From contig NC_064238.1 of the NCBI RefSeq assembly GCF_023101765.2, positions 7,364,116 through 7,428,115 of the forward strand: a DNA stretch of 64,000 bases. Reading direction: 5' to 3'. The notes under the pieces were generated by a model. That model made no database searches and was not told the DNA's origin. It saw only the letters and a list, made by a program, of their open reading frames with translations. Position numbers and translations under genes: made by a program. The first letter of the stretch is position 1; every line of letters starts with the position of its first letter. The DNA is from Spodoptera frugiperda. Its lineage: Eukaryota; Arthropoda; Insecta; Lepidoptera; Noctuidae. Shown in pieces: positions 1 through 13,958 of this stretch.

Positions 1-299
1 GCAAACTTGATTTCTCGTTCATAAACTTAGCGTCTTACAAAATGCTGACGTGTGATTTAGCTTGTACTTAATTGTGTTTGAATAAGCGAGGCTACTGAAT
101 AAGTTCTTTGTTGTAGCCGTTTGAATTTTATTTTAGATTTATGAAGTTGTTTTTAGTGTGAAAAAAGATTATTAGTTTGAATATGTATTTGCATATCTAC
201 CTAATAAGACCATTTTGAAAATTGATTGATTTTGTTTTGTCTCATTTTGTACGTGCTTATGTAAGTACATCAGTAACTAAGTGGATACAGGTGGCGGCT

Positions 300-373
300 T
301 AACGTTCTATATGGAGGACTAAGAGGGAGGCCTTTGTCCAAAAGTGGACGTCTTCCAGCTGATGATGATAATG
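300..373 (+). repeat. Retroelement 3' tail with GATGAT repeat
   Basis: GGAGGCCTTTGTCCAAAAGT then GGACGTCTTCCAGCTGATGA and TGATAATG. This is the well-known end of lepidopteran non-LTR elements ('GTCCAGCAGTGGACG...GATGATGATG'). No ORF of the element remains. Confidence 0.65.
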
Positions 374-1662
374 TAAATGCCTCTGTGTTCAATGCCTGCT
401 TACAAAAATATGTTCTTAACATTTATTTCAACAGACTTTTAGGTACGTAGCACGGTTCACTCAAAAGCATCGTCACTAATACTGTAAGTTAGTTCGAGCA
501 ATCATTTCATATCCAACAGAGCTTGCTGCGGAGCTTACAAATGTCGGTTTTAAAATCATGTCCCCGTTAAAACTTTATTCATGAATAATTTACGAATTTT
601 GTTCAAAGATATGGTCTTGCCGCAGAAGATAAGAATTAAATTACGTGAAATTAAATTTTTATTATAACATCCGAATAAAAATATAAAGAGAGGCGATTTG
701 AATAATTATCGCCTTGTCTCTCGTACCCTCTTTCGCTAAGTTTTCACTTCTCTTAATGTTTATTTAAGTTTAATTATCCTAATGAATTTTTAATACTGAA
801 ATCTCAACTTTGTGTTTAGTTATTAGAAGATTTTCCACAGGTTGGTTTTAATTTTAATTTCATTTAAATCCGTAACTTCTTAACTAAAGCAGTACCTAAA
901 TATTTTTAAATTTATTAATGTGTAGATAAGAATAATAATTAATCGAGTTGGGAGTTTAAGTTAAAATTTTGGTTTTGTTTGTCTTTTTATGATAAAAGTT
1001 GCAATTAATTTAAACTTTAAATTAATTTAAAGATGATTGAATTAAGATAGGTTAAGATTTCTAAAGAAATCCAGAAGTTTTTTATTTTATTAAAGAGTAT
1101 AATGCTATAATTTAAATAAATGTACTTAAAAATATTATAGTACTAATATTTATGATTTATTTTATCCTTTTTCACACATCAAAGTTAAATATAGAAACAT
1201 CTTCAATCATTTTCTATTACGATAAAATATCAAAAGAGGAAATCTGGCTTATATAGGTTGTAGCACGATTTTGTATAAGAGCTATGCAGATAATAATTTG
1301 AGTTCAAACCTTTGGAAGTGGCGGTTCAAGAGGATAAGACCGCCTTCCCGTAATTTTCTGAAGTACACACTTTAAATACTGTGAGAGCACTTATATTCAG
1401 AATTTATAATATTACTGGTCTAAATATTCTTGATGTGGACTTGGAGTAGCAATGAATTCGGTGCTGAGAGGGTTTTAATTGACCATTCTTGTTTAAATGT
1501 CTTTCTCCCAGGATTTCGGTTGCAGTTTTCGGTTGGCTGTCTGTCTCTTTCTGGAGTCGTGCCAGGATTAATGTAGACTTCCTAGTATAGTAGTGTTTAT
1601 TGGATTTCTGCCGTTAGAATGAATTTTGGGTGTTTACTTTCTTTTATATGTAATTTACTAGC

Positions 1663-1765
1663 TTCTGCCAGCGGTGTTTGCTAGCTTCGCCCGTGTTCAC
1701 ATAGTTTTTGCGTGAAAAAGTAACAAAGATTCATTCTCACTTTCGCATTTATAATATTAGTAGGA
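1663..1765 (+). repeat. Interspersed repeat (family G)
   Basis: CTAGCTTCTGCCAGCGGTG, GCTTCGCCCGTGTTCACATA, GTAACAAAGATTCATTCTCA and TTTATAATATTAGTAGGAT are blocks of a repeat common in Lepidoptera; related copies are at 61138 and, as a fragment, 37765. Confidence 0.6.
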
Positions 1766-1850
1766 TGTTTAACACAGATCGGCAAACCTAACTGTTTACA
1801 ATAGTAATCGTTTCATAAGTTCTATACATATTTTCGCAGTGATTGCAGTG

Positions 1851-1899
1851 TTGGAGTGGTCCAGTCCAGAAGTGAATGATCACAGACTGATGATGATTG
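1851..1899 (+). repeat. Retroelement 3' tail fragment with GATGATGAT
   Basis: TTGGAGTGGTCCAGTCCAGA, AGTGAATGATCACAGACTGA and TGATGATTG resemble the element end at 300-373, strongly decayed. Confidence 0.45.
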
Positions 1900-2418
1900 T
1901 TATAATCATTTAAACTAAGATTAAGACAAAAGAAATAATTATCAATCATAATAATCATACGACACATTAATCAATTCAGAAACTCGTATACACCTTGAAG
2001 TTTACTCTATAATATGCAGTCCAATTTTAAATCACTCAACCAATAAAGCAGTTCTAGTTAATTTTGTAATAGTTTTCATACCTCATTATAAGCTATTTAA
2101 AATATGCAGACACAGATATTTAAATTAAATAGTTGCAGGAACTAGCAACGTGTCAGGCATTATTCAAATAAATAAACTGATGACACGGTGTTTGTGGTTT
2201 CCATGAATTATATTGTAAACCTAAACAATTGGTGTATTAAATGGATTATTATTATTAATTGTATGATTATTGGGAGAGTGACAGATTTCTGGATATTGTT
2301 ACAAATACAGCTTTATTTTCAATGGATTACGTAGAAACCGCTGAGTGCTACTTATTTCGGTACTAACGTAATGCTTTCACTACTTTTATGAATAGGTTAG
2401 CTTTTATTCATGTACAAT

Positions 2419-2708
2419 CACATCACATCACATCAACAGCCTATAAGTGGCCACTGCTGACCAAAGGTCTCTTCTCACACGGTTTGAGGATCAATCTTGC
2501 TCAATGCGGGTTGGCGATTTCTAACTTATAATTAATCATAATACCCAGGTTTCCTCATGATGTTTTCCTTCACAGTTTGAGAGTGTTATCTTAATAACTT
2601 TAGGAAGTAGATATGACTCGGATTAAGTCAGTTGGTAGGTTTCGAACCCACTCTCTTAACTTCATACATGAGAAACAGGCGTCTTTAACCTGAGGGCCAC
2701 CACGACAC
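2419..2708 (-). repeat. Lepidopteran SINE-type repeat (family A), minus strand
   Basis: The plus strand shows the diagnostic end CATCAACAGCCTATAAGTGG, then GCTCAATGCGGGTTGGCGAT, then TACCCAGGTTTCCTCA and a tRNA-like head in reverse (GGTTTCGAACCCAC and GAGGGCCACCACGA). A reverse-orientation copy is at 7182-7484. Confidence 0.8.
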
Positions 2709-4479
2709 GATTCATATAGAATGTTTATAGGTTATTTTAAGTACATATAAACTAAATTTTAAATTATTTAGTCTCTAAAATGGTCATATAGACACTAGTA
2801 AGATATAAGTGCAAGTCTAGTATCAAGACTACAAATAGTTCTAATTTATATTCTGTCCATTAATTTTCTGAGAGTTAATTTTTGTTTATTACTAAAAATC
2901 CGTTGCAAAACCAAACTTCCACCATGGATTCGTCTCATTAGGACATGTACAGATCAGGTGAATGCATCGCTCGCTCGCGGTTACTGCAACTGTTTGGTGT
3001 GAGTACGTGACTTGCATAAAAGTGGCGTATGTGCCGAATGAGTTGCAGTACCGTGCTCTCCATGCGCTAGATCTGTGTAGGTTTAAATAAAATTGTAGAT
3101 ATAGGGTTTCTGGCAATACAATGTAAATACAGAATGGTAATAAATGTATAAGTGGTTAACAAAAACGTGTCTTCATAGTCACTGATTGAAAAAAGTATCA
3201 TTCCCCTTAATCATACGTCAAAACATTAATTAGAAGATATTATAATAATGAAACGTAATTACAAGATTTTTGACATCATAAAATTATCTTCTCTTTTTAT
3301 ACATAACAACTCATAAAATCGCTACTTGTATAGGCAACTCATTATTTTCTCCTAATGAGCATTGCCAAGAAACCTCTTGACGACATTTTTTAAAGAAAAA
3401 TAAATGAAAAAGTTGTGAAAGCCACAAGCTTAAGGACTACTCAGAGACTTGAACGGTGCTTTTTACGACGTTGAGTAACTCACCTGCTTATAAAACAGAA
3501 ATGTCAGTACTCGTATTATAAACAGTAAGTGTGTAGATGTTTTAACAAAATGATATATTTTATTTTATTCAAAGCCAATTTTAAATTATGTTGTAGACTT
3601 TATTGTGAACTGCGTAAGGCTCAGATTATGATGAAGAATTTTCTTCGGGTGCTTGTCTGTTCCATTTTTTATCAAAATATTTTGATATGACGGGTATAAG
3701 TATCCAAAAAGACAAGTAGGTTGAAGCTTAGCTTTGCAAATTCGAAGATCAATTTAGATCTAAAATTTAGCACAGAGAGTAAAATATCATTTATGGTAGG
3801 CAATGGCTATTTTATAACTAAGTAAGTAACAAGTAAGTAACATTCTGAACACTTCCACATTAAAAACTAATTCAATACAAAAATCCTTAATCAATACTCA
3901 TGCATAATGAAATCCAATCTACTACGTCACAGCTCACCGATACATACATACGTACCTGTCACTACAATTATTGTGGGTGTAATAATTAGTGCTACATTGT
4001 TAATTAAAGACAAAGGTGTACTAATGAGACATAGCGTACGGTGACTGGAATGTTGATTAGGTCTAAAAATGAGTCGCAGCCAACCACAGACGTTCAGTCG
4101 CTTCGTTAGTATTTATTGTGTTGAGTATTAAGATAGTTTTCAAACGTAGTCTAATAGAATATTATGTTTCGAAATTTAAAAATTAAATGGCGAGATACTG
4201 GCCAGACATGTGACGAATAAAAAAAGCAATAATTTTGACTTGGTAGTTTGATATTAGTAGTATGATAGTTTTCTGTTTGTTAAATCTGTTTGTATGGGTG
4301 TATTATGATATCATATTTTGCGTCAACAAATATAACCTATACTTGCTTTTTAATTTATTTTATTTTTGAGAAAACTTTGAAAATGAAATTAATAGCAGCG
4401 CGATTTATTTTAATGTGTTTGAAAAGTAGAAATTTGTTTTTTACTGCTAAAATACTACTACAATTTTGAAAGTCACCGA

Positions 4480-4535
4480 GGGTTATATGAGCAGTGGGAC
4501 GTCTTGTGACTGACTTCTGAAGACGATGACGATGA
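4480..4535 (+). repeat. Retroelement 3' tail fragment
   Basis: ATATGAGCAGTGGGACGTC followed by GACTTCTGAAGACGATGACG resembles the 'AGCAGTGGGACG...GATGATGATG' ends. Short and decayed. Confidence 0.4.
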
Positions 4536-6530
4536 AAGAAACTACCTGCTATTTATTGCTAAAGAACTGGCGAACCGCTAAGGAGTGGAATTCTTTTGAG
4601 TTTGTGTTCCCTGAAAGGTATAACCTGGGTGTCTGCAAAGCCCGAGAATAGTTTGTTTACAGGCAGACCTGTTCCATCGTAGGCCGCATCACCGCTTACC
4701 ACCAGACGAGATAGTGGCCAAACATCGACACATCAAATATAAAAAAGATATTTTAAATGTAGTCTGCACTTTCAGACGTAACTTAGGTACTTTGCGTTTT
4801 GTTTGTATGAATATGTTGTAACATATGGTTTGTCACTGCGAGTGCCGTTTCGTGTGACGTGCTTTCTGCTGTGGTTTGTACGTGTCGTGTTATTTGATGT
4901 CATTTTCTGTTCGTTCTTGTAGTTTTTCTTTTAGAAAATTATTTTAATTATACGGCACAACTTTTTAAGTAATTTTCCGTAACTGCTGTGTCTATTTCTC
5001 TGTGTATTGTTAATATTTGGAATTATTACAATGAAATGAAAAAAAAATTTTTGACATAATCTTTTACTTTTTAGTCTTCGGTGGACCATTTAATACAGTA
5101 TTTTTTATGTGCCATATTATTACGTAATTTGTAAATGAAACATTACTTCCAAAAACTATATATATCTTAAAATTTCCACAAAACAAAAACATCAAGTGAA
5201 AAAATTCTCAAGCACTTTTTAATATAATATCAAATAATACCGCAAAAGCTGTACGTGAAAAGCAATTTAGAAAGCGTTGGAATCTCATAAAGTCATAAGT
5301 CAGATGCTCATGTAGCTGCCAAAATGGCTAATGACCGCGTGGTGGGTGCGGTCGCGGTCCGAACCGAGCCAAAAACCAATTTGCGACAGTAATAACATCG
5401 TTGTTGTGCCGATCAGTTTAAGTGACTATAGCTCAAGTGTTAGGGGGCTAAGTGGCGATTGGAAGGTCTGGAGTTTAGACTTCAGGTAGGGTTTGGGAAT
5501 GAATGTAGTGTTTTGTTTTGGGAGTTATGTTCATGTTTGTAAGGTGTATTGTGTAAATATGGTTTTTTTTTAAATTGCTTTCTTCAATCTTGGAGATAAT
5601 TACTTGTTAATGTTTATCTGAGTATTGTTATCTTATATGTATATGACAAAATAAAAAAATACGTGTAATATTTTTTCATTACGGACTAATATAGATAGAT
5701 GTTTAATTTGTATACCTCGTCATCATCCATATTGTCCTAAAGTGGATAATTTTGGGTTGTTGATAATACTCTGCTTACAAAATATTTTACTTATATTTTA
5801 CTAGGTAGAGAACTGAGCCTTAACTAGAATTGCTTTAACACGAATATTTTACGGCGTTTCATTAGCCATTGGCGGTAATTCTTTGGCACAAAAAGTTCAA
5901 GCCTACTTAAAAGTATCATTTTCACGAAAACTCTCAACAAAAACCGAAGCTAATTTCACCAATAAATGAGTTTCACTTTAACGCCAACAAATTTCAATCG
6001 GGGCTAATTAAAACGTTTTTTTCGACACCGCCATTCGAACAAAAACTTGGCGTCGACTTGCAAACGATAGAAATACACCTGGACTTTTGAACGCATATAA
6101 AAGTTTTCCAATTTACAGGGGCTGATTGGAAAATTTTCACCATTTTGGGGTGTTAACCGACCCCTGACTTTACTTAGCCTTTTGGAGCGAATTAAAAGTG
6201 TTAGCGCTAAGTCTTAATCTAGCTGTTTCCAAGTGTTTGACTTTTCATTTTATGTCTGTTTTTTTAAAGTTCAATACAGGTTTGTGCAGTATTTAAAATA
6301 TGGAGGAATATTAAATATGCTCTTTAATTTATGTAATGTATGCTCATAATTAATGGAGCTTACGTTTGTGTTTTCAATGAGTCGTAGTTAAAAAAATGTT
6401 TCAAAACTAGTCTTCAAAAAGCTTTGATGTTCTAAAATGAGTGCAATCGTAACGACATACGTTACGAACAATATTTTAAATAACAATCTAACGGAGCGCA
6501 TGAGTCGGATGAAACATTGTCAGTAGTTAC

Positions 6531-6575
6531 ATGCTACGTGCGTAGCAAATTGCTACGGCGTAGCGCGACGTGTTC
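6531..6575. repeat. Cluster of TACG/CGTAGC words
   Basis: GCTACGTGCGTAGCAAATTG then CTACGGCGTAGCGCG: repeated CGTAG and its reverse CTACG, forming small palindromes. A similar cluster is at 24766-24830. Confidence 0.5.
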
Positions 6576-7181
6576 GGTTATCCGAAAAAGTTGTTGAAAA
6601 ACAATTGCATTGCTCAACATTGTTTTCATTCACTTGTTGTACTCGCTACAGATCACATCAAAAACTGAAAGGTACCGTACATAACATTCTCTGTTAGTTT
6701 AGCAAAAAACTACTTTTCAGTATTTCACGCAGAGGTGCACATGTTCAATGTAGCAACCACTTTTACTATTTATGTTATGAGTCTTTTGAGTTCCTATCAC
6801 ATACTGCGTGTATTGTAGACAGCATAACTGCGAACAACTATCTGTACAATGAGTTGAGGTAGTTTATCCCTGATAATCAGAGCAATAGCATTGAGACCTA
6901 AGCAGTGTCAATCAAGTTTCCAAATTATTATAACTAAGTTAATTATATCCAGAGAGAACATGTCAATTTAATCAAAGCCTAATGTCAAAACAATTAAGTT
7001 ATTAGTACTAGACTAAATAGGATGATATGATTAGATTACAATTAAACACAACCTTAATGACATTAGTCAGAACTAACTTTGAATGTGTTTAAAAATTGTT
7101 ACCCTGAGATAAATACCGTAATGTTAAAGATTGATTCAGCAACCATACAACCAATAAATAACTACTAAATAAAAGAGGAAT

Positions 7182-7484
7182 GTTGTGATGGCTTGGAGGT
7201 AAAAGACGCCAGGTTTTCATGCATGAGGCCACAGTTCGAAACGTACCAACCGCAAAGTACCAATGTGATTTCTTCCGAGTTACATGCACTTTTTAAGATT
7301 ATTTAGAAACCATTGACAAGCAGTAAAGGAAAACATTGTGAGGAAATCTGAGCTTATAATTTCTAATTATAAGTTTGAAATATCCAATCCGCATTGAACA
7401 AGCGTGGTGATTAGTACTCAAACCTTATCCATGCGTCAAGAGGCTTTTGGTCAGTAGTGACCACTTATAGGCTGTTGATGTATG
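7182..7484 (+). repeat. Lepidopteran SINE-type repeat (family A), plus strand
   Basis: Head GTTGTGATGGCTTGGAGG with CAGTTCGAAAC (decayed B box). The body contains GGAAAACATTGTGAGGAAA and CCGCATTGAACAAGCGTGG, and the end GACCACTTATAGGCTGTTG is the reverse of the 2419-2708 copy. Confidence 0.8.
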
Positions 7485-7644
7485 AAACAAAATTGAATAA
7501 TAAATCAAAACAGTAGCTAATCGTTTCGATCCCCACTTAATTAATCTAAATAATTATAATAGGGCTGTAATCAGTGCAGTGTGACAATATAACGTGACAC
7601 CACTTTGGAACCGCGACGCGTTGTGTACCGCAGTAATTTAGGTA

Positions 7645-7666
7645 ATTAATTTGTACACAAATTAAT
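7645..7666. repeat. Perfect short palindrome
   Basis: ATTAATTTGT, AC, ACAAATTAAT: two exact 10-bp arms around a 2-nt centre in AT-rich intergenic sequence. Confidence 0.7.
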
Positions 7667-7979
7667 GAATAACTACCTTTAATCAATGGATTTATCTTTT
7701 GGATTATCGTGGTTGTTGTTCGTGTATACTAAAACTATTAGTAGTTTTACGCCTGTGACTTCACTATATAAGAAAAGCAGCCTATATCGCTCTCTAGCCT
7801 TTGGATACAGAAAAGCTTCATTGGGATGTATTATTTGTAAGGAGCTAACGGTAATATTACAAAGCATGCTGTTTCAGTACGTAAAAAAAATTGTTGAAGG
7901 GTCTCATTTTATTGCACCGACCATGTTCTCGCCTAAAGGTTGGCCTAGTAAGAATGCCTATGGCATAAAGTCCTTGTAA

Positions 7980-8930
7980 CATAGGCGTAACCAGGATATA
8001 GTTTCGGGAGGGGTTAAAGAAAGTCGATCCATGAAATGTGTGACAAAAAAATATTATTGGGGGTACATATATTCATAGATTCGTTTCTAATAGATTACTA
8101 ACATGTGTAATTGGTTTGAATAGTAGTCGATAGTACGGAGCTGATTACACGATCACTTCGGATTGTATTTGCTAAGTTTAAATATGACTTCGCGCCTTAA
8201 TGTCCGTGTTTCATCATAATTGATTTGTACTTTCAGTTTAAGGCTCTTTTAGTTTAAGAACTCTTAAATTGAGATGTATATCATACTAACTCAAAGGCAA
8301 AACATTTGCCTCACTGACACCAACAAACACACCTATGAATGTCAAGTACACCATCCAAAATGTCTGTTAGTCTATCCTTTAGAACACCTCAGAGATTTAA
8401 CATTTGTTTGTGCTGTTTGTTCGACCGTGTATTCACCATGAGATTTCCATTTTACGGACCTACAGTTCCGTACACGTCCGTATTTCTAATTTTTATTCAA
8501 CAATGTGAAATTACGCCCTCGAAAAACTGCAGAACAATTACAAATCTCTAGTTAAAAAGTTTCCTCATGAATATTTTCGCTGAGTTATGGGCCCGAAGAG
8601 GAAGATAATAAAATTTGGTATAATTTAATTTTTATTGCAGCCCATGAATGAACAAAAGGGGGCTTGATTTGAATAATAATTAGGTTTTATTGTACACTAG
8701 CCGGTGCTAAGTTATGACTACCAAGTATCTGAAAGTGGCAACCATCAGAAATAAGGTCGACAGAAATGAAGACGAAATTAGGTTTCCTTGAAGATATTAC
8801 TGTAGTTAGATTTGCGAATTTCAGGCCATTCGTAAAACGGTAATGGATTAAGTGAAGCGTTACAAAAATAAAATTAACGAGGGGGCTGCCCCGGCGGAAG
8901 GCGACGGGAAGCGGACGCCCCGTCACTGAC
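7980..8930. repeat. Probable degraded transposable element
   Basis: Two GC-rich pieces stand out: GCGTAACCAGGATATAGTTT with CGGGAGGGGTTAAAG near 7984, and GAGGGGGCTGCCCCGGCGGA with AGGCGACGGGAAGCGG near 8880. They resemble ends of old interspersed elements. No intact ORF or terminal repeats seen, so the call is weak. Confidence 0.25.
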
Positions 8931-9047
8931 GGAAAAGTTATCTATATCTAGAGCCGAATCTTAATAAAGTTTTCACGTTAAAAGTAGTCCGCTTAGAAGT
9001 CAGCATGTTTACTGTGCTTACGATATACATTCAAATAAGTTCATTAT

Positions 9048-9153
9048 CCGCCGTACTCAGAATTATTTAATGGTTACTTAAACTATTTCTTAGTAAGAAT
9101 TTTGTTCCGAAAAAAATTGCTAAGGACTCATTAAATGACTCTCAGTACGGCGG
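9048..9153. mobile_element. Miniature TIR element (MITE), about 106 bp
   Basis: Ends CCGCCGTACTCAGA and its reverse TCTCAGTACGGCGG. The arms continue ATTATTTAATGGTTAC against its partner around 9121-9140. It is flanked by TAT on both sides (9045-9047 and 9154-9156), which fits a TA-type target duplication as made by mariner-like elements. No ORF. Confidence 0.75.
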
Positions 9154-11255
9154 TATTAGTACCAACACATATTTGATTTTCTCTATACACCAAACAGATT
9201 TATGTACCTTCCGTATTAACATTGTACGTAGAACTCATTGCAAAAAATAAAACAAATTAAAGACACCATTAATTCCCGTGAGCCTACATAATACGCAATG
9301 TTTAACATCATTCTTGACGGCTACGAGACTGTCATAAATTACCAAAACGGATTCAAACGATGTGTGTAATCGGCAAAAACGGTTTTACAGATGATTGTTA
9401 AAATTAATCCCGGGTTCGCAGTGATGAATGACACTAGGAATGAATTCAAGTTACGTACAAATTGCGAGCATAAATTATTACGTTTTAATAATTTCGCGTA
9501 CACCCTGTCTGCTCTCAATCATAAGGCCCGCCAGGTGTCACCCTCATAAATCCAAGCTGGTTAAAAATTACAAGAATACTTGACGTTACTGATATAAACT
9601 AGGTGCTTGGAAGTTCGTAGTTAAAGTTAATTAAATTATTAATTAGTGTAGGTTTGACTTGCATGTTGAGATTTTGGTGGAGAATATAAATAATGTGTTG
9701 TGTAGTTCTAATGCTCACACAATTTAAAATCAGATTTAAAATACATGAAATGTTTGGTGTAATGAATAGGACTTAGTTAAAATGTATATTTTCATCAATG
9801 ATTCGAGTTTATTAATTAACAGTTTGATGAACATTTTGTACGCTTTTCACTTCACATTAGACAAATTTTTCAGTTCGTCGCTCCGTCCGTCCATATCATT
9901 GCGCAGTAAAATACAAATCACAATAAATACGATTACATCTAATTAAATACTCTGCCAAATTAAAATGGTCCGAAAACATTTATTAAAAACGAAAATAAAG
10001 AAAAATTTTAATTTAGTGGAAGAGGCAACGAACCGTTTCCTTTTTTATAGCTGGCCAATTGAAACGTTTCCAGGTCTCTGAATAATTCATCTTTCGTTTG
10101 AACAAAGACGAAGTGGGCCGCGCGCGGCGATTCTTTGATCTTTTGTAATTGGAATCGATGCTCATATTAAAAAGAGAAATTCTTTAGAGCGACCGTTGGA
10201 ATGCATCGGAGCCGTTTTGTTCAAGACGATTAGGCAGTAGTGATTTGTCGTCGATAGTACAAGTACTGGTGGCGACAAATCCCTTTGTCCCTTTGCGACT
10301 TTTTCCCAATACTCTGCGTATTCTTCTTAAGGCAACGTGGCCCAAAGTTTATCTTCGTTGTAATAACGAGGCGGCTCGCTATTAATTATGTTTGCTGAGC
10401 TATGTGTCGAGAGTCTAAGCTGTTTGCTAATGCTCCTCAGTGTAGTCGCGAGAGGACTGCCGATATTATATCGCGTAATAATATTCTGTGTACACCTAAT
10501 ATATCTCAGTGAAAACTTTATCAAACTTAGTGATATTTTGGGCGAAAATGTTTGTGCAAAATTGTTTTTCTTGAATCTAAATTTAGGTTTCATTCAAGTA
10601 ATAGTAACTTAAAAACAATAATTTTATTAAAATACATTCAGAAACTTAATATTACTTTCTGAATTTGTTACGATTCCATTCACAAGACATATTTACTTAG
10701 CACATTACCTAACTCAACTCCGAAACTCCTTCAAAACAGATGTTATCATATCAAATATTCTCATTACGTATTAGCAACTTCGGGGAACATGTTCCAGAAC
10801 ATTAATATAAAAGTGAAGAGTTCTCAATCCATATAGAAAAACAAGGCCTCGAAATATATATATTTTCCTCAGTAATATTGAATACAGCAGTGTCTATCGG
10901 AATTACTTTGGCAACTCTATCAATAAAGTCGCGAACTTGTGCAATAACATTCCCAATCGATTATATAATAGAGGGAAGATTGCCAGTTGCTGGCCACACT
11001 TGTTCCTTGTTTATCTATAAGTACCTATTATATTTTTGTTATTGATATTACCTATACTCGTATCTTGTTTTATACAATTGCTGTTAAGTACGCAAGCAGA
11101 TATGAACGGATAACTTATATTACAGTATAAGTACTAATAACATAACTGGTGAAAGATTTTATAAATTAAGAAGTTCTATCAACTAAAGGAGCGTTATTCC
11201 TTTACTTTTTCGGAGTATTAAAGGTAAAGCAAATATAATTAAAGTATCTTTTTAA

Positions 11256-11350
11256 CAGACTTAAAAAAAGGAGGTTTGACCTGTATTTATGTATGTATGT
11301 CTGTGCGCGATTTAGATATATTAGCTGACTTAAAAAAATGGAGGAGGTAA
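11256..11350 (+). repeat. Fragment of an interspersed repeat
   Basis: CAGACTTAAAAAAAGGAGG followed by TTTATGTATGTATGTCTGTG, then GACTTAAAAAAATGGAGGAG. The 'GACTTCAAAAAAGGAGG...GTATGT' pattern is a common lepidopteran repeat. Two GACTTAAAAAAA blocks lie 66 bp apart. Confidence 0.5.
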
Positions 11351-13958
11351 AGAAAATTAAAGGCGTTTTCCTTTTTAGGGAAAAAAGTTATCGTCTAATA
11401 TTACAAACAGATACTCCAATTTTATATTTACTCTAGATTAGTAAATACAATATTTTCTATTCAATACCATTCTACGTTTTAGGACTCTCTCAATATTAGT
11501 TTTACAATATTTGGTTGCATATTTTTTTGACAGCGTATCTTTTATACAAAGCCATTTCTATTCAGGTGAAAAATACGATATGTATAAAGAATACTAGTAT
11601 GCAAGTACTATGCAAATATTTGTTATTTTCAATATAAAAAATATTTTGAAATGAAATAGATAAGTAAAGTTTTGGAGTCTTATTTTCTAGATATAGTAAA
11701 AGCAATCACAGTTTTGAATATAAAGTAACTTGTTAAAAATGAATAATTGAATTAGAAATAGTTTATTCTTTATTATTATTAGAAAGAGTTTATTCTAAAT
11801 AAATAGAACGTTGGTAGAGGTGCAATTACAGTACTTGTATATAAATTTTACTTAGTAGTAGTGTTTACTAGTTTTGTAAAAAGACGAACTGGTTTTTGTC
11901 AAATTTTTATTACCTATTTTAATTAAATATATCAGGGTTACTATAACTATATTGACAGCAAATACTCAATTAACTAAAAATAACGCTTTACTCACGTAAA
12001 CGTCGTCTACTCAGTAATAGTAGACTGCACGACGATGCCACGTCCCCACATTCTGATCATGAGGAAGCATCTTTTTGTGACTTAAAAGTAGTAGAGGTTT
12101 TATCAGTATATTTACGTGACTAAGCCGCTATTTTTGCTTACTTTAGTAAAAGAACAAACCATGCAAATTTTTAACCATGCTGACCTTTACTTTTAGCTTA
12201 ATTTCCAAGAAAAACTAAACGTTATCCGATAGTATACGTCCAAAATAAAGCGTGGAAGTGAAACCATGAGAAAGGCTAGTGTTAAATAAATGTCACACTA
12301 AGCACAAGTTAAATTCGTAAGTACAGTCTATAAATTCAACTCATTTCAACTTCATGAGGATAGTCAGTGGAAGTTTAAAATTTAATCCTGGCATGGGTAA
12401 GAGAGCAGAAAAGTTAACCGCCCAAAACTTTGCGCGGGTACATGCTGCCAACGTATTTATACTTAATTTTTACTGTATCTTGCAAGTTACTGTTGAACCT
12501 TTTTTGTTATTTTTAATATGGTACTTAATATGCTTAATTCAGGTATGTTTTATTTCATCAATGAACAAAGTCGTCAGTATAATAACTTGTGGTTTCGATT
12601 GTCCAAAAGGATCTCCGCAAACTGTGCCAGCTTACCTATATTATAGGAATTTGTTCCTTATTTATTTATATTTAAGTTAGCATTTATATTGGCAGGTGCT
12701 ACGCTTTAAAGTATTTCTTCATCACAAGTACTTAAAAAAAAAAATGTACGTAGGTGTGAACGGAACGATTTATGTGGAACGTGATGGTCAGACAAATATA
12801 AATTGGAGACGTAATATTTTAATCTGCCTTCCTCGAAACTTCAACACGTATTTGGACATTTTTATATCGCAATATAATATTTTCACTGAATATTTTGATA
12901 GATTTTCATGCATACGAATGATAGGTATTAAAGGCATTTTTCCCCAGCATTAAAAGCATTTTTAATAAATTGCCACCCAGTTTGAAATGTTTTACAGTGT
13001 ATTTTATATAACTTTTCGCATTTTAAAGTAATGCTTTCTTAGGGATATACCTAATTACCTGTATAATATAAAATAGACAAAAAACCAGGTTAAATATAAA
13101 AAGAAAAGATATAATACCTATTTTGTCATCGAGTAACATACTTGTCGCAACACAATATGATAAGTGACAAATCACAGAAGAAGTATAGACGACCGACGAG
13201 CAAATCAACGGATTATGTCATAATTCTTACATCACACATAAGTATGAAGTTTACATGCTAATACAAAATGGATAACCAGCGAACAACAGTTGGTCAGAAA
13301 GCCTGCCATGCATGATCAACTCGCCTGGTCGTTTTTCGATCTTAGGGAACTTTACGTTCTGTTTCCTAAAAAACAAAACAATCACCAATGAGACAGTCAC
13401 GCGAACTTGACATATATAAAAACAAATTGAATAACAACATAAAAAGTATTTATCTGCTACATATTTTGATCTGCACATACTTACTTGTAGTTTCGGATTC
13501 GAAGCACGATTTTATCATTCGTACATAACAAGTGAGAAACGTACACATACACTTGAGGAAAGTCGAGTTAGAAATCGTACAATAGTTGCGAATGCTGCGA
13601 AAACGCTAGCGTTGCAAAACTTACCCGTTACCCCCAAAGGGTTGCTAGATGCTAAGTTTTTGCCATTTTGAATGGAACATGTATCGAGAATAACGCTGTT
13701 ACTGGCAGTCTAAGCTGTTTGAATATAGAACTGGATGTTTTTAAAAACAGAAGATGTGTTTTGTGACTTTTTCGTTGCCATTACGTCTATATAGGAAACA
13801 CTGCTCAAATACATAATTTTTATTATTTATTTTTTAAATAAAGGTTTTTTTTTGGGTTTACAAAAGAGAAATCATATTTTAATGTTTATCATCAGTTTCA
13901 CAATGATTTCCTAGACATTTTTTTTAAATAGTTAAATTTAGCAGGTACTAAATAGTTG

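Larger units (their letters stand above)
1..13958. other. Downstream flank of the CARP gene, left part: no gene found
   Basis: Apart from the repeats listed separately (300, 1663, 1851, 2419, 4480, 6531, 7182, 9048, 11256) this is AT-rich, unique-looking sequence. Open frames are short and show no domains. Less AT-rich unique blocks without ORFs lie at about 5310-5400, 5870-6230 and 10090-10320; they could be regulatory. Confidence 0.6.

Noticed and set aside
7686..7979. 97-codon plus-strand open frame, overlapped by an open minus frame
   Set aside because: Both strands are open over the same stretch and neither protein shows domain-like features; consistent with chance.
10327..10612. Overlapping open frames on both strands (88 and 74 codons)
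   Set aside because: Mutually exclusive frames, no motifs, and typical chance composition.
12354..12680. 108-codon plus-strand open frame
   Set aside because: AT-driven composition, no recognisable domain, low-complexity hydrophobic residues, no splice or promoter context.
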